Shown here in pieces: positions 1 to 9,212 of a DNA stretch of 64,000 nucleotides; within the stretch, counting starts at the first letter, position 1; the number at the start of each line of letters is the position of its first letter. The translations under genes were made by a program, and so were the position numbers. The stretch spans positions 1-64,000 of the forward strand of contig CAZUOJ010000001.1 of the NCBI GenBank assembly GCA_964622325.1. The letters are read 5' to 3'. The DNA is from JAJFUB01 sp964622325. Its GTDB lineage: Bacteria; Armatimonadota; Zipacnadia; Zipacnadales; UBA11051. The notes beneath the pieces are model-generated. The model worked only from the letters and a program-made list of their open reading frames with translations, ran no database searches and was not told the origin of the DNA.

Positions 1-1
1 T

Positions 2-55
2 GATTTGCTGTTTGAATTAGAAGTAGATGCCGTTGCGCAAAATCAGCCCGAATAA
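2..55 (+). CDS. 3' end of an unidentified gene (partial)
   Basis: An open frame enters from the left edge and stops at TAA 53-55, giving the tail DLLFELEVDAVAQNQPE. The acidic, hydrophilic residues read like a protein C-terminus, but 17 codons are too few to identify a family, and an open frame this short could arise by chance. The last five codons, including the stop, are repeated directly downstream as a perfect 15-bp tandem duplication. Confidence 0.35.
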   Translation, partial: DLLFELEVDAVAQNQPE

Positions 56-70
56 AATCAGCCCGAATAA
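41..70. repeat. Perfect 15-bp tandem duplication
   Basis: The unit AATCAGCCCGAATAA occupies 41-55 and again 56-70 with no mismatch. The first copy holds the last codons and stop of the partial gene at the left edge, so the duplication lies just after a stop codon and would not change the protein. It looks like a recent slippage event. Confidence 0.85.
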
Positions 71-226
71 TCTCTGTGGCCTTTTTGGCTTGCTTGTTTT
101 TGAGCACAGGCCCATTGTGGAATAGGGAAGCAAAATGACTTTTAGCGACAAAGCCGTATAAGCTATAAAAAGCACAACGAGAATCCGTCTTTGGGCGTTT
201 TCTTATCGTCTAAAATAATACATGTT

Positions 227-2875
227 TTACGGCATTTTTTCTTGAATGGACAAAATTTCCAGCCGTTCGCCGCTAGTGGGGACTTCCACAACATCTCCTT
301 CTCGCTTGCCCACGAGGGCCTGCCCCAACGGCGCTTTATAGGACACGACGAGCGGCCCATAATGGCTGTCGCCCTCGCCTAGGATCCAGATTTCCTGTTC
401 TTCGCCAGAAAGAACATTGCGTAAGCGCACAAGCTTGCCAACGCCTGCGATATCTGGGGGCCGGGGAATGTCCTCAATGGCGACAGCAGATTGCAGCTGG
501 GCAGATAGCTTATCATAAAGAGCTTTTGTTATGCCCTGACGCTCCCGCGCCGCGTGATATTCTGCATTTTCGGATAAATCGCCCAAAGCCCGCGCCCTGG
601 CAATTTCTTGAGGGATCTCCACAGCCAGCAGGCGCTCCAATTCCCGAAGCTTTTGTGTCTGCGCTTCAAGCGTCGCTTTTGTCATTAAAGTGAGACGCGG
701 ATCGAGCTCCGGGAGCAGGGCTTCTTCTGGCGTCTCTTTTTGATGCATGGCCAGGATGTTAAACGCTAATTGGGAATGGCCAATTTCTTTGAAGAAAGCT
801 TCCAGCTGGGGCTGGATTTCGCCCGCAATAGGCCGGCGCCGAAAAGGCGCGAGCCATTCTTCAGCCTGGGCATCAAACGGCCATTGTTTAAGCCAGGAAG
901 CTAAGGGGCTGTTGGGACGCAGAAGCCGCAGGGCAGAGCCCTGTCCCGTTCGCGCCGTGGGGCTTTGGACAACGGACAAAGCTGCCGCTAAAAGCAGCCA
1001 GGGATTGAGGGGCAATTCGTTTTCAGCTTGATTTGCGCGGCGTAGCTCGTTGTTAAGAATTATTTCTGCGATGGCCATTTTTTGCTGCGGCCGCTCGGGC
1101 TTTTGCAGCAATTCTTCAATATGACTCCACAGCGATTCGCCCGCGCGGGCAACAAGCGCATTCAGGGCCTGCTGACGTATTGGCTCAAAGCGCGACGCCA
1201 ATGCAGAAAAAGCCGCGTCCATCCAGGCGTTTGTCGAAAGGCCCAAATCCAAAAGCAATTGCTGATCCTCCATAGAAGCCGCAAGCGTGAGCGGCGCTGC
1301 AGACAAAGCACGTTCCGCAGCGGCCCGCCATTCGGCCTCCCGCTGGGGCTCCCAGCGCATCAAAAGTGGCAAAGCGCGGATCCAATCCTCAGGCTTATCA
1401 TGAACAGCGAGCCATTGCTGTAAATCGGAGCTGTAAAGCAGCCGCGCCCGATCACTGAGATGTGGATGTTGCGCCAGCAGGCGATTAATATAGGACACAG
1501 CGCCTTTGACGCCCTTGCGCTTGTCCAAGGGCAAAAGAGGAACATCTGTGTCATCGCCTTGTTTGGCCACACAATAAAGATGGCGAAAGGCCTGGGAGCA
1601 ATCAATGCGCGGATCCGCCTCCGCAGCTTTGCGGGCCTGGCGCCACCACTGACTCCAATCTTCCTCAGAAATCAGCCACGGCGTCAAACGGAGCTTGATG
1701 TCAGCCGTACAAATTTCGCCGCCATTTTCCACAATAAGCCGATAAATGATTTCCGCCGGATTTTCTTGGGCCAGGCGACGCAAGCCTTCCAGATTCGTTG
1801 CCCGTTGTACAGCTAAGGAATCTGGAGATAAAGGCAGCAAAACTTTTTGAGCTAAGCTGAGCGCCATCCGATGTCCCGGACGCTCTTCAAAATCAATAAA
1901 AATTTCTTCGCGCTCGCGTCGTTTGATCAGCCCCACGCCCCAGGAACGATGCCATACATAAGCGCCCGGGCTAAAAGCCGCTAATTGCTGGAAAGTAGCC
2001 AGCGCATCCTCCAGGGGCACATCCGGATTGTCCAGGCCGGATTCCGCAATTGCCTCCGCAAGCTGCTCCCGATGTGCTAAGGGGAAAACAACAGCTTGCG
2101 CATAAAGCTTTCGGAAGCGGCTTAATTCTGGACGGCGCTCCAGAATCCACGCCAATGTCTCGGCTAACTCCTGCGCCAAATCCAAGGCGAAGAAGCGTTC
2201 TGCAGCGAGCTCAAGGGCTGTCGAGACAAGCTCATCCATCCCCGCGCTGGCCATCCGTCGTAAAATTTGCAGCAGCCGCTCGTATGTGGCCCGATCCTCT
2301 GCTTCCAGAATGCGCAGCAGGGGATCGGCGGCGTTCACTTCTTCCTTAATAGCCACATATCCCTCTAACGCGCCCAGAGCCAACTGAAGAGCCTCCTGCG
2401 TTTCTCCTGCTGCCTCAGCTTCTCGGCTGCGTTCCCATTGCAAATCTGGCGAAGCGGCACATTCCTCATACGCCAGCTCCATAGCCTGCGCAATATCAGC
2501 GCCTGCTTGGCCCGCTCGCCGCACAAGCCGCACAAGCCGATAATCGCCTGTAAGTGGCATCGCCCGCATGCACAAATCTATGACGCTATCCCAATCTTTA
2601 CGGCTGGCGGCCTGTTGCGCTAATTGCAGATATATGTTTCCAGCCACATCAGGCTGATTATTTCGTTCTGCCAGCAACGCGCGCACAAAAAGCGCTTGTG
2701 TATGTCCGGCTTGCTGTTCCAAGAGGCGATCCACTAACGCCGTCAGTTCTTGCAGTTGATCCCCATGCGCTTCGGCCACAATCTCGGAAAGCACAGCGCG
2801 TTGTTCGGCTGTCAATTGATGAGTAGCCTCAGGCGCTTGAAGCATTTGTGGCAAATTTTGCATATTTTCCGACAT
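227..2875 (-). CDS. GreA/GreB-type transcription elongation factor with long helical N-terminal extension
   Basis: This 882-residue protein ends in a complete Gre module at about residues 735-882: a coiled coil carrying DLSENAEYHAARE near residues 760-772, then an FKBP-like domain. Gre factors enter the RNA polymerase secondary channel and stimulate cleavage of backtracked RNA. Ordinary GreA is about 158 residues, so more than 700 residues are extra. The extension is helical and TPR/HEAT-like. At about 306-338 it has a segment, VWHRSWGVGLIKRRE then IFIDFEERPGHRMALSLA, that resembles the Tudor-like module of UvrD/PcrA helicases. Long GreA proteins are known in Chlamydiae and related groups. 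The start is well supported by GAGGAGG upstream of the ATG. It is divergent from alr. Confidence 0.88.
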   Translation of the reverse strand: MSENMQNLPQMLQAPEATHQLTAEQRAVLSEIVAEAHGDQLQELTALVDRLLEQQAGHTQALFVRALLAERNNQPDVAGNIYLQLAQQAASRKDWDSVIDLCMRAMPLTGDYRLVRLVRRAGQAGADIAQAMELAYEECAASPDLQWERSREAEAAGETQEALQLALGALEGYVAIKEEVNAADPLLRILEAEDRATYERLLQILRRMASAGMDELVSTALELAAERFFALDLAQELAETLAWILERRPELSRFRKLYAQAVVFPLAHREQLAEAIAESGLDNPDVPLEDALATFQQLAAFSPGAYVWHRSWGVGLIKRREREEIFIDFEERPGHRMALSLAQKVLLPLSPDSLAVQRATNLEGLRRLAQENPAEIIYRLIVENGGEICTADIKLRLTPWLISEEDWSQWWRQARKAAEADPRIDCSQAFRHLYCVAKQGDDTDVPLLPLDKRKGVKGAVSYINRLLAQHPHLSDRARLLYSSDLQQWLAVHDKPEDWIRALPLLMRWEPQREAEWRAAAERALSAAPLTLAASMEDQQLLLDLGLSTNAWMDAAFSALASRFEPIRQQALNALVARAGESLWSHIEELLQKPERPQQKMAIAEIILNNELRRANQAENELPLNPWLLLAAALSVVQSPTARTGQGSALRLLRPNSPLASWLKQWPFDAQAEEWLAPFRRRPIAGEIQPQLEAFFKEIGHSQLAFNILAMHQKETPEEALLPELDPRLTLMTKATLEAQTQKLRELERLLAVEIPQEIARARALGDLSENAEYHAARERQGITKALYDKLSAQLQSAVAIEDIPRPPDIAGVGKLVRLRNVLSGEEQEIWILGEGDSHYGPLVVSYKAPLGQALVGKREGDVVEVPTSGERLEILSIQEKMP

Positions 2876-3185
2876 CCTCTCGCCTCCTCTTTGGCTGTAT
2901 TGCTTTGTTTTATGTTGTGTTCTGTTATTGCCTCAAAAGCTGTGATAAATAAGCCGCGCAGAAGTGTGCGCGAAGTGGCGTCTAGTATAGCCGAAAACAA
3001 GCGCTGAAGAAAAGATGTTCGTATCGAGGGAGAAGCGAATACAGGAAATTCATTTGCAGGCAATTGGCGTCTGAGCGCCGAAAAAGCCAATTATAAAGGA
3101 CACAGGATAATTTCGAAATTCTGGGGGGACAAAAAAAAATTTTAAGGAATGATTTTATTAACAAAAAACAAACAAGAGGACAAAC
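2876..3185. other. Intergenic region between divergent greA-like gene and alr
   Basis: 310 bp with no supported gene. It must hold the promoters of both divergent genes. A TATACT-like -10 for the minus strand is visible at about 2984-2989 but its -35 is poor. On the plus side the AT-rich stretch before 3180 leads to an AAGAGGA ribosome binding site. No GGT or ACC trinucleotide was seen. Confidence 0.5.
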
Positions 3186-4334
3186 ATGACAACATATGTT
3201 GCGATTAACATTGATGCCTTAAGGCATAATGTCCGCAGCGTAATGAGCTATTTAAAGCCGTCCAGCAAACTAATGGCTGTTGTTAAAGCGAATGCCTACG
3301 GACATGGGCTTGTCGAAACGGCGCGAATCTTTGCCCAGGAGGGAGCCTCCTGGCTAGGCGTTAGCACTGTAGAAGAAGGAATTGCTTTAAGGCAAGCTGG
3401 CTTGGATCTGCCTGTTCTTGTGTTTCTGCCGCCACTGCCCGATGAATACGAAGCTCTTATCCAGCATCGTCTTATTGCGACAGTGCTTTCCGTGGCGCAT
3501 ATCAATGGGCTCGGCCTAACTGCGCGTAAAATGGGCCAGGCTGTGATGTGTCATGTGTATGTGGATACAGGCCTGGGGCGGATCGGCGCAGATGATTCGC
3601 TGCTGGATATATTAGATGCTGCTGCCGTTTATGCTCCTTTGCATATCACAGGCGTGTACACGCATTTTGGGCCTCCTGGCTCGGGGCGGATGCTGGAATC
3701 CCTTGATGATCTGCGCCAGGGAGCTTCTGTTCAAGCGTTTGCCAAATTAGCACGGCAGGCGTTGGCGCAAGCCGGGGAGGGCGCAAGGCCCATCCACGCT
3801 GCCGCCAGCGCCTTATTTTTAGAAAATCGGGAAAGCCATCTGGATTTAGTTCGGATTGGCACATTGCTTTATGGCCAATATCCGGATTATATCAAGCACA
3901 GGCCTCTCTCTTTACGGGAGGATACATTTCGGCTCTATTCCCGAATTGTAGCGATTCATACAGTGCCCAAAGGCAGCCCTATTGGCTATGGAGGAGAATT
4001 TATTTGTGGCCGCGACACGCGCGTGGCGACAGTGCCTGTAGGACTGGCTCAGGGCCTGGGCATGGCGCCCCAATCTCTCAGCAGCCGCTTGCGTGGGGCG
4101 ATCAAGGCGTGGATTGTTGGCCGCGAGGGACGCCGAGGCCGAACACGCTATGCTCTTCAGGCGCAATTGAAAACAGGCGCAGCGCCAATTATTGGCCGTA
4201 TTTCCATGGATCAATGCTGCCTGGATGTCACAGATCTGCCGGATGTCCAGATCGGAGATGAAGTTGTTCTGCCCGTGCGGCGGATAGCTGTAGACTCAAG
4301 CATTCCTCGGCGTTATGTCTCCGATGGAGATTGA
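3186..4334 (+). CDS. alr: Alanine racemase (PLP-dependent)
   Basis: Interconverts L- and D-alanine for peptidoglycan synthesis, in the cytoplasm. The PLP lysine lies in VVKANAYGHG near residue 35, the substrate loop is ISMDQCCLDV, and GYGGEF probably supplies the catalytic tyrosine. Two features are odd. The usual GYADG stretch reads GLAQG and is followed by a lengthened basic loop (GREGRRGRTRY). The C-terminus after GDEVVL is shortened, ending IPRRYVSDGD where longer homologues have about 25 more residues before a similar VPR motif. Overall length (382) is normal because the two differences offset. ATG follows AAGAGGA. No GGT/ACC was found across the gene. Confidence 0.9.
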   Translation: MTTYVAINIDALRHNVRSVMSYLKPSSKLMAVVKANAYGHGLVETARIFAQEGASWLGVSTVEEGIALRQAGLDLPVLVFLPPLPDEYEALIQHRLIATVLSVAHINGLGLTARKMGQAVMCHVYVDTGLGRIGADDSLLDILDAAAVYAPLHITGVYTHFGPPGSGRMLESLDDLRQGASVQAFAKLARQALAQAGEGARPIHAAASALFLENRESHLDLVRIGTLLYGQYPDYIKHRPLSLREDTFRLYSRIVAIHTVPKGSPIGYGGEFICGRDTRVATVPVGLAQGLGMAPQSLSSRLRGAIKAWIVGREGRRGRTRYALQAQLKTGAAPIIGRISMDQCCLDVTDLPDVQIGDEVVLPVRRIAVDSSIPRRYVSDGD

Positions 4335-4528
4335 ATTTTATATTTTAATGGCAGGCGTTTATCCCATACGAGAGGCCCGCTAACGCTCCCTTTTTGGGAA
4401 ATACAAATTTGGCCGCAACAAATTTCAGGCTTATTCCCCCAAAAATTTTATCCCAAAGCAGGAATAATTAGCCAAATGTGCAATATTTATTTTAAGCATA
4501 AATAGTTTCCTAAAAGGAGGCTATTAAA

Positions 4529-7500
4529 ATGTCCATAATAATCCATAAAATTGGAAAACGATTTTTGATTTCATATGGCATTGTAATGTTTATTTTTGTA
4601 TTTATGTGTCCGGGTTGGACACAAAAAGAAGCAAAATTGCCTGATAATGTGAAAGTCGTTTGGGATCTCAACAAGGCGTTTCATGAAATCACGCCAACGC
4701 GAGAACGCATTTGTCTCAATGGCTTATGGCGCTGGCAGCCGGCGGATCCCCAAGCTGAAAACATTCCCACAAGCAATTGGGGCTTTTTTAAAGTGCCAGG
4801 CTATTGGCCGGGATATTCCGATTATATGCATAAGGAAAGCCAGATTTTGTTTCCGCATCCAAGCTGGCAGAATCAGCCTTTAGGGGATGTTATTGCCGCG
4901 TGGCAACAGCGCGAGCTTACAATTCCGGCCCATTGGGCGGGGCGGAGGATTACGCTATATGCAGAATATGTTAATTCTTTCGCGACAGTATATCTGGATG
5001 GCCAGAAGGCGGGCGAAATTCGTTTTCCGGCGGGCGAAGTGGAACTGACAGCTCTATGTCGGCCTGGCGCTACGCACATTTTGAGCCTCCATGTCGTGGC
5101 GATGCCGCTGAAGGCTGTGATGCTATCCTTTAGCGACACAAACGCGGCGAAACAAGTGGCGGGACGCGTGCAGCGGCGAGGCCTTTGCGGCGATGTCTAT
5201 CTTGTCAGCACGCCCCCACAAGCGAGAATTCGGCATATGCGCATAGATACATCTGTGCGCAGTGGGAAAATCACATTTCATGTGGCCCTGGAGGGGCTAG
5301 TTCCCGACACGCCTTATGCGCTGCAGGCGCAAATTCTGGAGCAAAACAAGCCTGTGGCCACATTCACAAGTCCGCTTTTTCGGGCCGCGGATCTCCGAGA
5401 CGGACAGATTTCCTTTAGCGCTTCCTGGAAGCCTGACAAATTGTGGGATTTGCATACGCCGCAAAATCAATTTATTGCGGCTGTATCTCTTCGGGAAGCA
5501 ACAGGAAAAATTATTGATATAGCCTTTCCAGAGCGCTTTGGCTTTCGGGAATTCTGGATAGAGGGACGAGATTTTTATCTGAACGGCTCGCGGATTTATT
5601 TGTCGGCGCTTCCGCTGGACAATGCCCAAATGAACGCCTGGGCGGCGAGCTATGAGGGCGCCAAAGAAAGTCTGTTGCGATATAAGAAAATGGGCATTAA
5701 TTTTATGTACACGCATAATTACGGTTGTGAGCCCGGGAGCCATTTGAGTTTTGCGGAGATTTTGCGCGCGGCCGATGATGTAGGAATGTTAATTGCGCTC
5801 TCCCAGCCGCATTTCAGCGCCTATGAATGGAACGCGCCCAATGCCGATCAAAATAATGGCTACGCGCGGGACGCTGCTTTTTATGTGCAAGTGGCGGGCA
5901 GCCATCCCTCTGTTGTGTGTTACGCCACAAGCCATAATGCAACAGGCTATGCGGAGGATATGAATCCTGATTTGTTGGATGGCAGCTATGAGCCGGATGC
6001 GCCCTGGACGCTGCGCAATCGGCAATATGCGGCGCGCGCCGAAAAAATCATCCAATCATTGGATCCCAGCCGTATTGTGTATCATCATTCGTCGGGCAAT
6101 TTTGGCACGATGCATACAAGCAATTTCTATGTGAATATGGCGCCGGCACAAGAATTAGATGAGTGGTTTGGCGCGTGGGCGGCCAATGGGAAAAAGCCCA
6201 TGTTCACATGCGAATATATGGTTCCGTGCACATGGGATTTCACAATGTATCGCGGCTGGTATCATGGCGGCCGCGCTTTTGGCAGCGCTATTGTGCCGTG
6301 GGAGTTCTGCAGCGCCGAATGGAGTGCGCAGTTTTTAGGAGATCAGGCATATCAATTACAAGAAGAAGAGAAAGCGAATATTCGTTGGGAGGCGCAGCGT
6401 TTTCGGCAGGGCAATTTGTGGCATCGCTGGGATTATCCGCATCAAGTGGGACGCCCTGTGTTTACGGATCAGCAAAAAATCATTGGGCAATATTTGCAGC
6501 AGAATTGGCGGGCATATCGCACATGGGGCGTGTCTGCTATCTCGCCGTGGGAATATGGAGCATTTTGGCGATTGCGGCCGAATGTGGATAAATCCCGTAA
6601 AAATCTCCCTGTGGATTGGGAAAATCTGCAGCGGCCGGGATTCAGCGCTGATTTTCTGGAGGATCAACGGGAAATTTATCCGCTGGGCTACAGGGAAGAG
6701 GATTTTGTGCCCACGCCAGCCGGCGAGGCGGTGCTGCGCAACAATCAGCCGTTATTAGCCTATATTGGCGGCAAGCCCGAAGCCTTTACAAGCAAGGATC
6801 ATAATTTCTATCCGGGCGAGCGTCTCAGCAAACAATTTATTATCATCAATAATTCCCGCCGGCCTGTGTTTGTGAGGGGACAATGGACGCTTAATTTGCC
6901 CCAGCCGCTGAAAGGAGAATTCACAGTGGAGAATTTGCCGACGGGGGAGCAACGGCGCTTGCCAGTGCACATCGCACTGCCCAATAATGTGCCTCCGGGC
7001 CAATACATACTGCAGGCGGAATTCAAATTTAATACAGGAGAAATACAAACAGATAGCTTTCGCCTCCATATTTTACAGCGTCCCCCTGCGTTGGCAATCA
7101 GATCCCGCCTCGCTGTGTATGATCCTGGGGGAGAAACGAAGAATTTGCTAACGCGAATGAATATCCCCTTCACGCCAGTGGAGCCGACAGCAGATGGGGA
7201 CGGCTTTGAGGTGCTTATTATTGGCAAGCGGGCTTTGACGCCTGAAGGCCCAGGGCTCAATCTCACGCGTGTTCGACAGGGCCTGAAAGTGATCGTGTTT
7301 GAACAGACAAAAGATACATTGGAGAAGCGTCTGGGGTTTCGGACAGCCGAATATGGCCTGCGCAATGTCTTCATTCGCGTGCCCAATCATCCGCTTGTCC
7401 GCGGACTGACGGCTGAAGCTTTGCGAGATTGGCGCGGAGAAGCCACGCTGACGCCGCCGCGGCTAGAATACAAAACAAGTCAGCGTTACGGGGGGCCTTC

Positions 7501-9025
7501 TATTTTTTGGTGCGACGTGGAAGTGCCGCAAGTCTGGCGTTGCGGCAATCGCGGCAATGTGACTTCTGTGCTCATTGAGAAGCCCTCTAAGGGAGATTTT
7601 TTGCCTATTTTGGACGGCGGCTTTAGCCTCCAATATAGTCCGCTTCTGGAATATCGCGAAGGAACAGGGCTTGCGTTGTTCTGTCAGCTGGATGTGACAG
7701 GGCGTACGGAAGCGGAGCCAGCCGCGGAGATATTAATGAGAAACATTCTGGACTATGTCGCTGCCTGGCAGCCTGCTCCACGGCGTCAGGCCATGTATGT
7801 AGGCGATCGTGCGGGGCAACAATATTTCCAATCTGACATTCCGCTCCTGCCTTATAATCCGGAGCAGCTCAATCCAGAGCGCGTTGTGCTTATCGTGGGC
7901 GCAGGCGGAGGCGCTCAGCTGGCTCAAGATAAAGAGCGAGTAGGCGCTTTTTTGCAAAATGGCGGCCATCTGTTGGCTCTGGGGCTGGAGGAACAGGAAG
8001 CCAATAGCTTCCTGCCTTTTTCCGTGAAAACGAAGCGCGCAGAACATCTGAATTGTTATTTTGAGGCGCCTCCGGCTTCATCGCCTTTTGCTGGCCTCAG
8101 TCCTGCCGATGTGCACAATCGCGCCCCGCGGGAGCTGCCCCTCATCACAGAAGGGGCGAATGTGATGGGCAATGGCGTGTTGGCCGAAGCTGCCCAGGGC
8201 CGTCTTGTTTTCTTTCAATTGCCGCCCTACACCGTTACGCGTTCAAAAGGCGTGCTGCCTTCGCTGCGTGTGGATAATCAAGAAGCACAGGAAGGACAAA
8301 ATAGCGCTTTGTTGACATTAGGCGCAATTACGGGACGCGGCACAGCGTTTGGGCAGATATTCCAAAAGCCGCCTATTGAAGTAGGAAAAAGATACACATT
8401 TGCAGTTTTTGTGAAGCCTATAAATGGGCCCGTAAAAGCCCATTTGGAGATTGAGCGGCCTGTGCGGCCGTGGGATCGGGCGCTCCGTGGGCCGGATGTA
8501 GAATTGCCCATAGGCCAATGGACAGAATTGCATGAAACTTTTACAGTGGATCGTCCTTTTGCGGAGGGCTGGAATGCCTATTTTGTCTGCGCAGAAGAAG
8601 GCGGACAGCTGCGGCTGGACAATTTCCGGCTTTATCAAGGCGATTATGTGCCGGGCGGGATGCCTGCAGGCGCCCAAAATTTCTTTGCTAACGGCGGATT
8701 TGAGGATGGCTACACAGGCTGGCGATTTATCGTGGATGTGCAGCATAATCTGCGCCGCACATATCGGCGGACAGCGTATGCCTTAACGCGGCTGCTGGCG
8801 AATATGGGCGTCGCGGCGCCAACGCCGCTTTTAGATTATTTTAGCCGCCCTGTGACGCCTATCCCGCCAGAGACACAGGCGCCCCTTTCTCCCGCCTATT
8901 ATGCCTGCCATGCGCAACAGGGCAGCGTGCCTGTGCCAGCTGGACAAGAGCAGAGATGGAGAAACGCTTTCTATGTAGATGAGCCGGAAGATTGGGATTA
9001 TCCATATCGCTTCTTCCGCTGGTAA
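4529..9025 (+). CDS. Very large secreted glycoside hydrolase family 2-like protein
   Basis: 1498 residues with an N-terminal signal-type hydrophobic segment (about 10-30). Next come a GH2-like sugar-binding jelly roll, an Ig-like sandwich and a TIM-barrel domain from about residue 335. A putative nucleophile is Glu562 in FTCEYM. At the position of the usual general acid in the GH2 pattern SLGNE, this protein reads ATSHN (Asn470). The remaining ~750 residues hold Ig-like, amidotransferase-like and carbohydrate-binding-like stretches (QLRLDNFRLYQGDY near the end). GH2 enzymes act on beta-galactosides, mannosides or glucuronides. The specificity cannot be assigned, and the missing acid leaves activity uncertain. 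AAAGGAGG precedes ATG, and a hairpin terminator follows. Confidence 0.8.
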   Translation: MSIIIHKIGKRFLISYGIVMFIFVFMCPGWTQKEAKLPDNVKVVWDLNKAFHEITPTRERICLNGLWRWQPADPQAENIPTSNWGFFKVPGYWPGYSDYMHKESQILFPHPSWQNQPLGDVIAAWQQRELTIPAHWAGRRITLYAEYVNSFATVYLDGQKAGEIRFPAGEVELTALCRPGATHILSLHVVAMPLKAVMLSFSDTNAAKQVAGRVQRRGLCGDVYLVSTPPQARIRHMRIDTSVRSGKITFHVALEGLVPDTPYALQAQILEQNKPVATFTSPLFRAADLRDGQISFSASWKPDKLWDLHTPQNQFIAAVSLREATGKIIDIAFPERFGFREFWIEGRDFYLNGSRIYLSALPLDNAQMNAWAASYEGAKESLLRYKKMGINFMYTHNYGCEPGSHLSFAEILRAADDVGMLIALSQPHFSAYEWNAPNADQNNGYARDAAFYVQVAGSHPSVVCYATSHNATGYAEDMNPDLLDGSYEPDAPWTLRNRQYAARAEKIIQSLDPSRIVYHHSSGNFGTMHTSNFYVNMAPAQELDEWFGAWAANGKKPMFTCEYMVPCTWDFTMYRGWYHGGRAFGSAIVPWEFCSAEWSAQFLGDQAYQLQEEEKANIRWEAQRFRQGNLWHRWDYPHQVGRPVFTDQQKIIGQYLQQNWRAYRTWGVSAISPWEYGAFWRLRPNVDKSRKNLPVDWENLQRPGFSADFLEDQREIYPLGYREEDFVPTPAGEAVLRNNQPLLAYIGGKPEAFTSKDHNFYPGERLSKQFIIINNSRRPVFVRGQWTLNLPQPLKGEFTVENLPTGEQRRLPVHIALPNNVPPGQYILQAEFKFNTGEIQTDSFRLHILQRPPALAIRSRLAVYDPGGETKNLLTRMNIPFTPVEPTADGDGFEVLIIGKRALTPEGPGLNLTRVRQGLKVIVFEQTKDTLEKRLGFRTAEYGLRNVFIRVPNHPLVRGLTAEALRDWRGEATLTPPRLEYKTSQRYGGPSIFWCDVEVPQVWRCGNRGNVTSVLIEKPSKGDFLPILDGGFSLQYSPLLEYREGTGLALFCQLDVTGRTEAEPAAEILMRNILDYVAAWQPAPRRQAMYVGDRAGQQYFQSDIPLLPYNPEQLNPERVVLIVGAGGGAQLAQDKERVGAFLQNGGHLLALGLEEQEANSFLPFSVKTKRAEHLNCYFEAPPASSPFAGLSPADVHNRAPRELPLITEGANVMGNGVLAEAAQGRLVFFQLPPYTVTRSKGVLPSLRVDNQEAQEGQNSALLTLGAITGRGTAFGQIFQKPPIEVGKRYTFAVFVKPINGPVKAHLEIERPVRPWDRALRGPDVELPIGQWTELHETFTVDRPFAEGWNAYFVCAEEGGQLRLDNFRLYQGDYVPGGMPAGAQNFFANGGFEDGYTGWRFIVDVQHNLRRTYRRTAYALTRLLANMGVAAPTPLLDYFSRPVTPIPPETQAPLSPAYYACHAQQGSVPVPAGQEQRWRNAFYVDEPEDWDYPYRFFRW

Positions 9026-9104
9026 GGCGCCCGTCCTGCGGGAGAGAAGGCATGCCAAAGATGTCTTGACAAATAAATTGAAATTTAAATTCCATCCAAA
9101 TCAT

Positions 9105-9150
9105 ACAGGGAGAAATTAGCATTGCAAAGCTTTAATCTCCCTGTTTTTGT
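9105..9150 (+). terminator. Rho-independent terminator after the GH2-like gene
   Basis: ACAGGGAGA (9105-9113) pairs with TCTCCCTGT (9136-9144) and is followed by a T-rich run. It lies 80 bp after the stop codon. Confidence 0.75.
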
Positions 9151-9212
9151 TCAGAAACACACAAAAAGTACAGAGCAACGAAAAAAATAAAAAAAGGAAG
9201 CAGACAGGAAAT

